A stretch of 11,048 bases of DNA from Clostridiales bacterium (GCA_003516765.1 DPCD01000057.1:4509-15556); one strand, 5' to 3'; shown: positions 1 through 7,011, counted from the stretch's first letter. Program-made: numbers and translations. Notes: generated by a model from the letters alone, not told the origin.

Positions 1-1272
1 CTCCAGCAGAAGGAAGAATCGCTCGACAAGAAGCTGGACCTTCACGAGAAGAAAGAAGAGGAGCTGGCAAAGAAAGCCGTCAGCATCCAGAACCAGCAGG
101 AGGAGGTCGCCAGCTTAAAGCGCAGTCAGATGGAGATGCTGGAGAAAATCTCCGGCTTGACGCAGGAAGAGGCGAAAGCCTATATCCTCAAGGGCGTGGA
201 AGCGGACGTGCGCCACGAAACCGCTGTCAAGATCAAGGAGATCGAGCAGCAGTACAAGGACGATGCCGACGCTCTGGCACGTGAGATTATCACCACTGCC
301 ATCCAGCGCTGCGCGGCAGACCATGTGGCGGAAGCGACGGTCTCCGTCGTGCCGCTGCCGAACGATGAGATGAAGGGCAGAATCATCGGACGCGAGGGCC
401 GCAACATTCGCACGCTCGAGACGATCACGGGCGTCGATCTGATCATCGACGACACGCCAGAGGCAATCACCGTTTCCTCGTTTGACCCCGTGCGCCGCGA
501 GATTGCGCGCCTGGCGCTGGAAAAGCTCATCGCCGACGGACGCATCCATCCGACCCGCATCGAGGACATGGTGGAGAAAGCGCGCCGCGAGGTCGACCAC
601 ACGATCAAGGTCGAGGGCGAACGTGCAAGCTTTGAAACCGGCGTGCACAATCTGCACCCCGAGATCATCAAGCTGCTTGGTCGGCAGAAATACCGCACGT
701 CCTATGGTCAGAACGTGCTGAACCACTCCATCGAGGTCTCGCACATCGCGGGTCTTCTTGCCAGCGAGCTGGGCGTCGATGTGACGCTTGCCAAGCGCGC
801 AGGTCTGCTGCATGACCTCGGCAAGGCAGTCGACCACGAGATGGAAGGCAGCCATGTCCAGCTGGGCGTGGAGCTTGCAAAGAAGTACAAGGAAAGCCCC
901 GTCGTCATCAACGCCATCGAGGCGCACCATGGCGATGTCGAGCCGCAGACCATCATTGCCTGTCTGGTGCAGGCAGCCGACGCAATCTCTGCCGCACGCC
1001 CCGGTGCGCGCCGTGAAAACGTCGAGAACTATATCCGCAGACTTGAAAAGCTCGAGGAGTTGACCAGCTCCTTCCCCGGCGTCGAGAAATCCTACGCCAT
1101 CCAGGCGGGTCGTGAGGTCCGCATCATGGTCAAGCCCGAGGAGGTCACCGAGGACAACATGATTCTGCTGGCGCACGATCTGGCAAAGAAGATCGAGGCA
1201 GAACTCGAATACCCCGGTCAGATCAAGGTCAACGTCATCCGCGAGACCAAGGCGGTCGAGTACGCCAAGTAA
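1..1272 (+). CDS. rny: Ribonuclease Y (5'-truncated by window edge)
   Basis: Membrane-anchored endoribonuclease that starts mRNA decay in Bacillota. The frame is open from base 1 and ends at TAA 1270-1272, giving 423 visible residues; the family is about 520 residues, so roughly the first 100 (membrane anchor and start of the coiled coil) lie upstream of the window. Visible residues 1-95 are a charged, Lys/Glu/Gln-rich coiled coil. A KH domain follows, with its GxxG loop in GRIIGREG at visible residues 126-133. The HD phosphohydrolase domain shows NHSIE (His at 242) and LLHDLGK with the metal-binding HD pair at 271-272, then a further conserved EAHHGD. The C-terminus ends normally (KVNVIRETKAVEYAK). 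No internal start was chosen, because upstream codons continue the same coiled coil. It converges with spoIIE and ends just before a strong terminator. Identification is by family motifs and is very secure. Confidence 0.97.
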   Translation, partial: LQQKEESLDKKLDLHEKKEEELAKKAVSIQNQQEEVASLKRSQMEMLEKISGLTQEEAKAYILKGVEADVRHETAVKIKEIEQQYKDDADALAREIITTAIQRCAADHVAEATVSVVPLPNDEMKGRIIGREGRNIRTLETITGVDLIIDDTPEAITVSSFDPVRREIARLALEKLIADGRIHPTRIEDMVEKARREVDHTIKVEGERASFETGVHNLHPEIIKLLGRQKYRTSYGQNVLNHSIEVSHIAGLLASELGVDVTLAKRAGLLHDLGKAVDHEMEGSHVQLGVELAKKYKESPVVINAIEAHHGDVEPQTIIACLVQAADAISAARPGARRENVENYIRRLEKLEELTSSFPGVEKSYAIQAGREVRIMVKPEEVTEDNMILLAHDLAKKIEAELEYPGQIKVNVIRETKAVEYAK

Positions 1273-1280
1273 AAAACAAC

Positions 1281-1315
1281 AAAGCTCCCCCCTGCCGCAG
1301 GCAGGGGGGAGCTTT
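1281..1315. terminator. Bidirectional intrinsic terminator between rny and spoIIE
   Basis: A perfect 15-bp inverted repeat (arms 1281-1295 and 1301-1315, AAAGCTCCCCCCTGC and its complement) with a 5-base spacer, in which C1296 and G1300 can pair as well. It starts 8 bases after the rny stop. On the plus strand the stem ends in TTTT; on the minus strand it is followed by a T-rich run (GTTGTTTTTT), so it can also end spoIIE transcription about 90 bases past that stop. No better minus-strand terminator is visible between 1316 and 1404. Confidence 0.93.
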
Positions 1316-1404
1316 TGCGTGGCAGCGGGAGTATTACATGGCGGTGGCGCTTTTGCATGGCGGCGAAGCTTTGCGTGACCGAAAAAAATGCAGCGCCGGG
1401 CGGG

Positions 1405-3438
1405 TCAGAGCATGCCGATGCGGGAAAGCACGCGCTTTTTGGTGCGGCTCCGGCTCTCTGTCAGGCGCAGGCGCAGAACGGCAGCGGTGCGGTCGTCCGG
1501 CATGGCATCCTCGCTGCTGCCGACGACGCCCGCAGCAAGCTCCCGCACCGAAAGCTCCCCGCAGCCGAGAAGATAGCGCGAGGCAAGCTCTGCGTCGACG
1601 CCGTCGCTGGTCAGAATCAGCGCCTCGCCGCGCTGCAGGGACACCCGGAGGCACTCCGGACCGTAGCTTCTTCCCACACCGAGACCCGGGGGAGGAAGCG
1701 CGGAGCCCAGCCGCTGGACTGTGCGCCCGAACTTCAGAAACGACGGCGCGGCGCCCCATTTATGCAGGAAGCCCTCCGCCGTGACGAGGCTTACCTGCAG
1801 CAGGTCAATTGCCGCAAAGCCGCCGCCGTCGCGCAGAATATAAAGTCCGTTGATGGTCTGCATCGCGTCGTGCGCGTCGATGCCGGACTCAATCAGCTCC
1901 TTCAAAAGCGCGCTGGCGGAGACTGCTTCGTCCCGCGCCTGCTCGCCCGAGCCCATGCCGTCGCACAGCAGAAGATAGTACCACTCGCCCGCGCGGAAGC
2001 TTGCGCCATAGTCGCCGGAGATATTGGAACCGCGCAGTCCCGCCGCGCGGAAGCCGAGCTCGGGGGCGTACTGGTCCGGCTCAGCCTGTGCCTGCGAGGG
2101 CTCGGCAAGATTCTGCAGGAGCCTTGATAAAACGCGGTACTGGTCGCAGAGAATCTGGCGGCTTTCGGCAAGGCGCGACTGATACTGGACCTTTGCCAGC
2201 TGTGTGGAAAGCGCGTCGTTGACCGCGCGCAGGAAGCTGTCGGTGTGGCAGCAGCGCGCCAGAAACAGCGGCGGCAGATCGTCGCGTTTTGCTTCGCCCC
2301 GGCGCAGAATCCCGCGCGAGGCGCGGCTGAGCAGACGGAAGGTCTCCTGTGCGTTCTGCTCCCAGCAGACGCTCCATTTGGCGCACGAGCGGCAGATTTC
2401 CTCGGCTGCCTTGTCGAAAACCGCCGCGCTCTGCGGCTCCAGACCGCTAGTGCAGCCGCGCTGCAGGTTTGCCGCAAGCGACCACAATGCGCCGGACGCT
2501 GCCGTGAGAGACTTTTCGCGCGCCGCGTCCAGAGGCGCCTCCTGCCCGGAAAGAAGCGCCTGCACGGGCTTCCAGAAAACAAGCCCCAGCAGCGTTCCCA
2601 GAAACATGGCAGGCGGAAACATCGTCTCTCCGGCGCCGAAGACAAACGAGCCTGCCGCGAGCGTCAGGAAGAAGAGGCTTCCGCGCACGAGCGCGAAGCG
2701 CGGCTTCGTATAGTGGCACACGATGGCGCCGAGGCACAAAAGCGCGCCTGCGCTGTAGTCCGGGCGAAAGCTTGCCTCCAGAATGATCGAGCAGCCGCAT
2801 GCTGCCAGCAGGAAAAACCGCGAGCCGCTGCATAAAAGCACCGCGCAGCCCGATAGAATCAGACTCAGCGGCAGCCCCGGCAGCAGCGTCAGTCGGCTGG
2901 CGCTTGCCAGAAGAAACACGCCGAGCGCACCGATTGCCTCGACCTTTTTTTCCGGCAGCCCGGAAAACAGCACGCTGCACAGAAAGATCAGCGCCGTTTT
3001 TCCGGCTAAAATGGCAGCGGCGGAAACATGAACAGGCGCGCTCAAAAGGAAAATCAGGCCTGTCATCGCGTAAATTCCGGCGGAAAGTCCTGGCAGAAAG
3101 TAGCGCCGGGAGGCGGGAATCACGTCGTGGAACAGACACGATGCCGCCAGAATCAAAAAGCCCGCCGACACCGGCTCTGCTGCGCTGCCCGCGCCCCAGA
3201 AGACAAAATAGCCCAGCGCCGCGCCCGCGTAGGAGCAGACTGCCGCCAGAGAAAACGGCAGCGCCGCGGTCAGTGCGATTGCCGCCGGAAGCGTGCTTGC
3301 GCCGATTTGCACCGCCGCCAGCAAAAAGCCTGCGGCAGACGCGCCGAGCGCATACAGCCCCAGACGAACGAGCGGCGGCGAGAGCGCCGCAGCAATCCGG
3401 CGCGCGGCAGGAGAGCGGGTATCTGCGCGTTTTTTCAT
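1405..3438 (-). CDS. spoIIE: Stage II sporulation protein E (membrane PP2C-type phosphatase)
   Basis: Dephosphorylates the anti-anti-sigma factor SpoIIAA at the polar septum, which releases sigma-F in the forespore. From the chosen start it is 677 residues. Residues about 20-290 are strongly hydrophobic with many membrane helices. Residues about 335-445 match the central region, with a Cys motif (EEICRSCAKWSVCW, 346-359). The PP2C domain occupies about 460-660, with metal-binding motifs CDGMGSG (492-498), SDGVD (611-615) and DDRTAAVL (648-655). The start ATG at 3438 is chosen because a GGAG lies 9 bases upstream on the minus strand; the ATG at 3447 has no spaced ribosome binding site, and the in-frame extension to 3579 is Arg/Cys-rich and crosses the promoter region. 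It is shorter than the 827-residue B. subtilis protein, mainly just before the phosphatase domain. It is transcribed alone, divergent from the CYTH gene. Confidence 0.95.
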   Translation of the reverse strand: MKKRADTRSPAARRIAAALSPPLVRLGLYALGASAAGFLLAAVQIGASTLPAAIALTAALPFSLAAVCSYAGAALGYFVFWGAGSAAEPVSAGFLILAASCLFHDVIPASRRYFLPGLSAGIYAMTGLIFLLSAPVHVSAAAILAGKTALIFLCSVLFSGLPEKKVEAIGALGVFLLASASRLTLLPGLPLSLILSGCAVLLCSGSRFFLLAACGCSIILEASFRPDYSAGALLCLGAIVCHYTKPRFALVRGSLFFLTLAAGSFVFGAGETMFPPAMFLGTLLGLVFWKPVQALLSGQEAPLDAAREKSLTAASGALWSLAANLQRGCTSGLEPQSAAVFDKAAEEICRSCAKWSVCWEQNAQETFRLLSRASRGILRRGEAKRDDLPPLFLARCCHTDSFLRAVNDALSTQLAKVQYQSRLAESRQILCDQYRVLSRLLQNLAEPSQAQAEPDQYAPELGFRAAGLRGSNISGDYGASFRAGEWYYLLLCDGMGSGEQARDEAVSASALLKELIESGIDAHDAMQTINGLYILRDGGGFAAIDLLQVSLVTAEGFLHKWGAAPSFLKFGRTVQRLGSALPPPGLGVGRSYGPECLRVSLQRGEALILTSDGVDAELASRYLLGCGELSVRELAAGVVGSSEDAMPDDRTAAVLRLRLTESRSRTKKRVLSRIGML

Positions 3439-3469
3439 TGGTTCCATCTCCGCATTTGTGATGCCTGTC

Positions 3470-3502
3470 AGTCTAGCAGAGAAGCGGCAAAAAGCCTGTC
3501 GG
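3470..3502 (-). promoter_or_regulatory. Candidate spoIIE promoter with Spo0A-box-like -35
   Basis: On the minus strand a -35-like CCGACA (plus 3497-3502, 4/6 to TTGACA) is followed after exactly 21 bases by TAGACT (plus 3470-3475, 4/6 to TATAAT). A start near 3463 would leave a leader of about 25 bases. The over-long 21-bp spacer is what is known for the Spo0A-activated sigma-A promoter of B. subtilis spoIIE. The -35 coincides with TGTCGGG on the plus strand, 5/7 to the 0A box TGTCGAA. A second copy of GCCTGTC lies at 3463-3469, 31 bp (about three helical turns) from the one at 3494-3500. Motifs are seen; the regulatory meaning is inferred. Confidence 0.4.
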
Positions 3503-3537
3503 GAAATGCGCCGGGAAATAGATACGCAACAATCCGC

Positions 3538-3566
3538 TTGCGTGCGGGGCAAAAACAGCGTACAAT
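3538..3566 (+). promoter_or_regulatory. Sigma-A promoter of the CYTH gene
   Basis: TTGCGT (-35, 3538-3543) and TACAAT (-10, 3561-3566) are separated by 17 bases, the optimal spacing. The expected start is near 3573, giving a leader of about 25 bases that contains the GGAGGG ribosome binding site at 3588-3593. Confidence 0.75.
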
Positions 3567-3597
3567 AGCGGAAGATCAAAACAGCGCGGAGGGCAAT

Positions 3598-4143
3598 ATG
3601 GCGACCGAGTTTGAAATCAAGCTGCGCGCGGGAAACGTGCGGCAGCTGGAGAAAATCTTAAAAGACCCGCAGGTGGCGGGGCACGCGCTGGAAAAGCTGC
3701 GCGAGATTCACATGAAAACGACCTATTACGATACGGCAGACGGCGCGCTGACGGCGCGCAGATGGATGCTGCGCGTGCGGCAGGAAAACGAAAGAAGCGT
3801 CGTGACGATGAAAACGCCCGGCGTCGGCTACGCACGCGGCGAGTGGGAATGCGAGGGGGATTCTCCCGAGGCGGCAATCGAGACCCTGATCGGCAGGGGC
3901 GCGCCGGAAGAGCTGCGGGAGCTGAGCGCACCGGGGCTTCAAATGGTCTGCGGCGCAACGTTTATCCGGCTGACCCAGCCGCTGCGGCTGAGCGGGAAGA
4001 CAACGTGCGAGATCTGCGCCGACGGCGGAGAGCTGCTGGGCGGGAAGCGCCGCGAGCCGTTCTGCGAGCTGGAGCTGGAGCTTTCGCGCGGGAGCGAAAA
4101 CGAGCTTCTGGCGTTTTCCCAAGCACTGGCTTCAAAATATTGA
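3598..4143 (+). CDS. CYTH-domain protein, probable inorganic triphosphatase
   Basis: 181-residue soluble protein of the CYTH / triphosphate tunnel metalloenzyme family, whose bacterial members hydrolyse inorganic triphosphate or related phosphorylated substrates using metal ions bound in a beta-barrel tunnel. The signature ExExK is EFEIK at residues 4-8. The other charged barrel strands are visible: YYDT (43-46), LRVRQEN (58-64), VTMKTPG (69-75), RGEWE (80-84), CEICADGGE (137-145) and FCELELEL (155-162). The start ATG 3598 is supported by GGAGGG 4-5 bases upstream, by the ExExK signature falling right at the N-terminus as in the family, and by the promoter just upstream. The longer in-frame reading from 3028 is antisense to spoIIE and is rejected. 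No CHAD domain is present. No clear terminator separates it from pncB, so readthrough is possible. Exact substrate unknown. Confidence 0.9.
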   Translation: MATEFEIKLRAGNVRQLEKILKDPQVAGHALEKLREIHMKTTYYDTADGALTARRWMLRVRQENERSVVTMKTPGVGYARGEWECEGDSPEAAIETLIGRGAPEELRELSAPGLQMVCGATFIRLTQPLRLSGKTTCEICADGGELLGGKRREPFCELELELSRGSENELLAFSQALASKY

Positions 4144-4185
4144 CTCATAGAAGAGCAAAAAAGCAAATTTGTCCGCGCCAGACGG

Positions 4186-4214
4186 TTGGCGGATGGAAAA
4201 TAATATGATATAGT
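4186..4214 (+). promoter_or_regulatory. Candidate sigma-A promoter of pncB
   Basis: TTGGCG (4186-4191, 4/6) and TATAGT (4209-4214, 5/6) are 17 bases apart; an overlapping TATGAT (4204-4209) is an alternative -10. The -35 overlaps the right arm of a small inverted repeat, CGCCA (4176-4180) and TGGCG (4187-4191), which might be a regulator site or chance. The expected start is near 4221, so the leader would be about 70 bases and include the hairpin at 4238-4268. Confidence 0.6.
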
Positions 4215-4237
4215 AAGCTTGGATGGTAAAACCTACA

Positions 4238-4268
4238 GAATTCCGGATGATTGCTTCATCGGGAATTC
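4238..4268 (+). promoter_or_regulatory. Leader hairpin upstream of pncB
   Basis: GAATTCCGGATGA (4238-4250) and TCATCGGGAATTC (4256-4268) form a 13-bp inverted repeat with one mismatch and a 5-base loop (TTGCT). No T-run follows, so it is not an intrinsic terminator. It ends 7 bases before the AAAGGA ribosome binding site (4276-4281). It could be an RNA control element, an mRNA-stabilising 5' hairpin, or a dyad operator. I do not recognise it as a known NAD riboswitch class or as a NiaR-type operator. Confidence 0.6.
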
Positions 4269-4290
4269 GTATATGAAAGGAAAAAACATC

Positions 4291-5742
4291 ATGCAGACGA
4301 ATCCGAATATCAATCTGACCATGCTCTGCGACTTTTATGAGCTGACCATGGCAAACGGCTACTTCCGCAGCGGCATGCAGGACAAGATCACCTATTTCGA
4401 TCTGTTCTTCCGCAAGGTGCCGGACGAGGGCGGCTTTGCCATCGCGGCGGGTCTGGAGCAGGCGATCGAGTATATCCAGAACCTGCATTTCGGCGAAGAC
4501 GACATCGCCTATCTTCGCTCGCGCGGCATTTTCGGCGAGGATTTCCTGGACTATCTGAAAAGCTTCCGCTTCACGGGAGACATCTGGGCGGTGCCGGAGG
4601 GCACGCCGGTTTTCCCGAAGGAGCCGATTCTCACCGTGCGAGCGCCCGCAATCGAGGCGCAGCTGGTTGAAACTTTCCTGCTGCTGACTCTCAACCATCA
4701 GAGCCTGATTGCGACGAAGGCAAACCGTGTCTGCCGCGCGGCAAAGGGCAGAGTTGTTCTGGAATTCGGCTCCCGGCGCGCACAGGGAAGCGACGCGGCG
4801 ATTCTGGGTGCAAGAGCGGCGTATATCGGCGGCTGCGCCGGAACGGCGTGCACGCTCACCGATCAGATCTACGGCGTTCCTGCCGGCGGCACGATGGCGC
4901 ATTCGTGGGTCCAGATGTTCCCCAGCCAGTATGAGGCGTTCAGAACCTACTGTGAAATTTATCCGGACAATCCCACGCTGCTGGTCGATACCTATAATAC
5001 GCTGCAAAGCGGCATTCCCGACGCCATCCGCGCGTTCAACGAGGTATTAAAGCCCCGCGGTCTTACCAAGTGCGGCATCCGGCTGGACTCGGGCGATATG
5101 ACATATCTGACAAAAAAGGCGCGGCAGATGTTGGATGACGCGGGCTGGCAGAGCTGCTCCATTTCGTGTTCGAACGCGCTCGACGAGTATCTGATTCGCG
5201 ACCTTCTGTTACAGGGCGCGCAAATTGACCAGTTTGGCGTCGGCGAGCGGCTGATTACCGCAAGATCCGAGCCGGTCTTCGGCGGCGTTTATAAGCTTGC
5301 GGCGATTGAAGACGAGAACGGCAACGTGATTCCCAAGATCAAGGTCAGCGAAAATGTCGGCAAGATCACAAACCCGCACTTCAAAAAGCTCTACCGCTTC
5401 TTCGGCGCCGACAATGGCAAGGCGATTGCAGATTATCTGTGCGTGTACGATGAAACGGTCGACGACACGAAGGATCTGGAAATCTTCGACCCCGACGCAA
5501 CCTGGAAGCGCAAGAAGGTCTATAATTTCCAGGCGAAGGAGCTGATGGTGCCGATTTTCAAAAACGGCGAACTGGTCTACAAGCTGCCGAGCCTGCCGGA
5601 AATCAAGGCGTACTGCCAGCAGCAGATCGACACCCTCTGGGACGAAGTCAAGCGCTTTGACAATCCGCATACCTACTATGTCGACCTCTCGCAGAAGCTC
5701 TGGCAGATCAAATATGATCTGCTGCGCGAGAAAACGTTCTGA
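4291..5742 (+). CDS. pncB: Nicotinate phosphoribosyltransferase
   Basis: 483-residue cytoplasmic enzyme that joins nicotinate to PRPP, with ATP hydrolysis, to give nicotinate mononucleotide: the first step of NAD salvage (Preiss-Handler route). Visible family motifs: DFYELTMANGY (14-24), EFGSRRAQG (158-166, base and phosphate contacts), AHSW (203-206, with the His at 204 at the place of the phosphorylated histidine), LVDTYNT (231-237), IRLDSGD (263-269, PRPP site) and FGVGE (315-319). The length is normal for the Gram-positive type. The start ATG 4291 is chosen because AAAGGA lies 9 bases upstream and the family N-terminus begins here; the in-frame ATGs at 4219 and 4273 lack a ribosome binding site, and the longer reading runs through the leader hairpin. 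Its stop overlaps the next start (TGATG), implying translational coupling to the membrane protein. Confidence 0.95.
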   Translation: MQTNPNINLTMLCDFYELTMANGYFRSGMQDKITYFDLFFRKVPDEGGFAIAAGLEQAIEYIQNLHFGEDDIAYLRSRGIFGEDFLDYLKSFRFTGDIWAVPEGTPVFPKEPILTVRAPAIEAQLVETFLLLTLNHQSLIATKANRVCRAAKGRVVLEFGSRRAQGSDAAILGARAAYIGGCAGTACTLTDQIYGVPAGGTMAHSWVQMFPSQYEAFRTYCEIYPDNPTLLVDTYNTLQSGIPDAIRAFNEVLKPRGLTKCGIRLDSGDMTYLTKKARQMLDDAGWQSCSISCSNALDEYLIRDLLLQGAQIDQFGVGERLITARSEPVFGGVYKLAAIEDENGNVIPKIKVSENVGKITNPHFKKLYRFFGADNGKAIADYLCVYDETVDDTKDLEIFDPDATWKRKKVYNFQAKELMVPIFKNGELVYKLPSLPEIKAYCQQQIDTLWDEVKRFDNPHTYYVDLSQKLWQIKYDLLREKTF

Positions 5743-6275
5743 TGAAAAAGGCAAGCCGGGACCTGGCGCTGTGCGGCGTTTTGTGCGCGCTGGCGGTGGC
5801 AATCATGGCGATGGGAACGATCCTCCCGGTTGCGACCTACTGCGCGCCGGTGCTGGCAAGCATGACGCTGCTGCCGGTGCTGGTTTTGTGCGGGGAGAAG
5901 CTGAGCTGGGCAATGTTTTTTGCAAGCGCGATGCTGAGTCTGCTGCTTGCGCCCGACAAGGAAGCAGCGGCAATCTTTCTGGCGCTGGGATACTACCCGA
6001 TCGTCAAGCCCAAGCTGGACAGAAAGCCGAAAATCCGGCGCTGGGTCGGGAAATTTCTGCTCTTTAACGTTTCGATTCTCGCGGTCTATGCGGCGCTTTT
6101 GTTCGTGTTGCGGCTCGATGCGCTGCGCGAGGAATTTTCCGCGATGTCGGGCGCGCTGCTTGCCGGCTTGCTGCTCGGCGGCAACTTCCTGTTCTGGCTG
6201 GACGACCGGCTGCTCGGGCGCTTTGCGCCGAGGGCGGCTGCGCTCTGCGCGCGCTGGGAGAAAAAACACAGATAA
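5742..6275 (+). CDS. Six-helix integral membrane protein coupled to pncB, ECF S-component-like
   Basis: 177-residue membrane protein with about six predicted helices (roughly 8-30, 33-50, 54-70, 74-88, 103-124, 135-153), a short positively charged N-terminus and a basic C-terminus. The segment PDKEAAAIFLALGYYPIVKP (71-90) resembles a motif I associate with small conserved clostridial membrane proteins; I cannot name the family with certainty. Its size and helix count resemble substrate-binding S components of energy-coupling factor (ECF) transporters. The ATG overlaps the pncB stop by one base and there is no good ribosome binding site of its own, so translation probably depends on ribosomes finishing pncB. 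That coupling hints at a role linked to niacin or NAD (niacin S components such as NiaX exist), but this is inference. No ECF ATPase or T component is encoded in the window. Confidence 0.8.
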   Translation: MKKASRDLALCGVLCALAVAIMAMGTILPVATYCAPVLASMTLLPVLVLCGEKLSWAMFFASAMLSLLLAPDKEAAAIFLALGYYPIVKPKLDRKPKIRRWVGKFLLFNVSILAVYAALLFVLRLDALREEFSAMSGALLAGLLLGGNFLFWLDDRLLGRFAPRAAALCARWEKKHR

Positions 6276-6293
6276 GCAAAGCAGCGGAACGTC

Positions 6294-6302
6294 TGGTATG
6301 AT
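6294..6302 (+). promoter_or_regulatory. Extended -10 promoter of the TetR-family gene
   Basis: TGGTATGAT contains the TGn extension plus TATGAT (5/6 to consensus) at 6297-6302. No good -35 is found 16-18 bases upstream, where the end of the previous gene lies; extended -10 promoters can work without one. The start would be near 6309, giving a leader of about 34 bases. Confidence 0.5.
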
Positions 6303-6316
6303 AAGAAAAAGCAACC

Positions 6317-6326
6317 CGTCATGACG
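6317..6326. promoter_or_regulatory. Small perfect palindrome, possible TetR-family autoregulatory site
   Basis: CGTCATGACG is a perfect 10-base palindrome located between the -10 box and the ribosome binding site of the TetR-family gene, where a repressor would block its own transcription. TetR operators are usually longer (15 bases or more) and the symmetry does not extend further, so this is a weak candidate. Confidence 0.25.
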
Positions 6327-6342
6327 AAAGGAAGCAAAAGCC

Positions 6343-6906
6343 ATGGCAAACTTTACAAAGCAGGCAATCAAGGCGGCGTTTCTGGAGCTGCTGGACGAAA
6401 AGCCGCTGAACAAGATTTCGGTGCGCGACATCGTCGAGCGCTGCGGCATCAACCGCAATTCGTTTTACTATCATTTTCAGGATATTCCGTCGCTGCTGGG
6501 CGAGATCATCGTCGAGCGGACAAACGAGCTGATGGCGCAGTATCCGACGGTCGACAAGATCGAAGAGGCGTTCCGCGCGTCGATTGACTACGCGCAGAAA
6601 AACCGCCGCGCGATCATGCACGTGTATAACTCCGTCAGCCGCGATACCTTTGAGGCAAGCGTCATGCGCCTGTGCGCGTATATGACCGAGCAGTACCTGA
6701 AATCCGCCTACCCAGACGCCGAAATTTCGGACACGGACCGCGAGGTGCTGCACCGGTTCATCAAGTGCCAGCTTTTCGGGCTCTGCATCGACTGGATGCT
6801 CGGCGGCATGAAGCCGGATACGGGAGAAAAAATGGCGCGGATTCTGGAGCTTTACCGCGGCGTTGCGGAGCTGATTCTGGAAAAATGCCGCGCGTCGAAC
6901 GCTTGA
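6343..6906 (+). CDS. TetR/AcrR-family transcriptional regulator
   Basis: 187-residue DNA-binding regulator. The N-terminal helix-turn-helix is clear: ISVRDIVERCGINRNSFYYH (residues 25-44), preceded by the usual first helix (TKQAIKAAFLELL). The remaining residues, about 55-187, are the helical ligand-binding and dimerisation domain; the pattern (AYMTEQYLKS, a long acidic linker, then RFIKCQLFGLCIDWMLGGM) resembles the C-terminal type found in DhaS-like clostridial regulators (TetR_C_8, PF14278). The start ATG 6343 is supported by AAAGGAAG 8 bases upstream. It is transcribed alone, with its own promoter and terminator, between the pncB pair and the DUF308 operon; either could be a target. The ligand cannot be read from sequence. 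Confidence 0.93.
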   Translation: MANFTKQAIKAAFLELLDEKPLNKISVRDIVERCGINRNSFYYHFQDIPSLLGEIIVERTNELMAQYPTVDKIEEAFRASIDYAQKNRRAIMHVYNSVSRDTFEASVMRLCAYMTEQYLKSAYPDAEISDTDREVLHRFIKCQLFGLCIDWMLGGMKPDTGEKMARILELYRGVAELILEKCRASNA

Positions 6907-6942
6907 AACTTTTGCAGCTGCCCAGTTTTCAGACAAATCGCG

Positions 6943-6974
6943 CCGGATGTCTGTCTTTCAGACATCCGGTTTTC
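6943..6974 (+). terminator. Intrinsic terminator after the TetR-family gene
   Basis: CCGGATGTCTG (6943-6953) and CAGACATCCGG (6959-6969) form a perfect 11-bp stem with a 5-base loop, followed by TTTTCT. It begins 36 bases after the stop codon. Confidence 0.93.
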
Positions 6975-7005
6975 TCTGCCCATGGAGGAAAAAAGAAGCC
7001 GCCGG

Positions 7006-7011
7006 TATAAT
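7006..7011 (+). promoter_or_regulatory. -10 box of the DUF308 / PF06541 operon
   Basis: A perfect TATAAT at 7006-7011. The -35 region 17 bases upstream (TGGAGG, 6983-6988) is only 3/6 to consensus. The start would be near 7018, giving a leader of about 45 bases. The leader contains a GC-only dyad, GCGCGC-TC-GCGCGC at 7033-7046, immediately before the ribosome binding site. Confidence 0.6.

Noticed and set aside
115..1176. 353-codon open frame on the minus strand opposite rny
   Set aside because: Complete antisense overlap with a well-supported RNase Y frame; His/Asp/Leu-rich composition typical of shadow frames in GC-rich genes, and no promoter or ribosome binding site.
1311..1375. Imperfect repeats around GCTTTTGCRTGGC (near 1311 and 1350) and a related GCTTTGCGTGAC
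   Set aside because: Only short, imperfect copies in a 130-base gap between convergent genes; no array regularity, so not a CRISPR or convincing repeat family.
3439..3579. N-terminal extension of spoIIE to a start at 3579
   Set aside because: The added 47 residues do not resemble SpoIIE, cross the predicted promoters of both divergent genes, and lack a ribosome binding site; the ATG at 3438 has GGAG at good spacing.
3028..3597. Upstream in-frame extension of the CYTH gene
   Set aside because: It is antisense to the spoIIE membrane domain and Arg-rich; the ExExK signature and GGAGGG site place the start at 3598.
4219..4290. Earlier start for pncB (MDGKTYR...)
   Set aside because: No ribosome binding site before 4219, the segment runs through the leader hairpin, and the family N-terminus begins at 4291.
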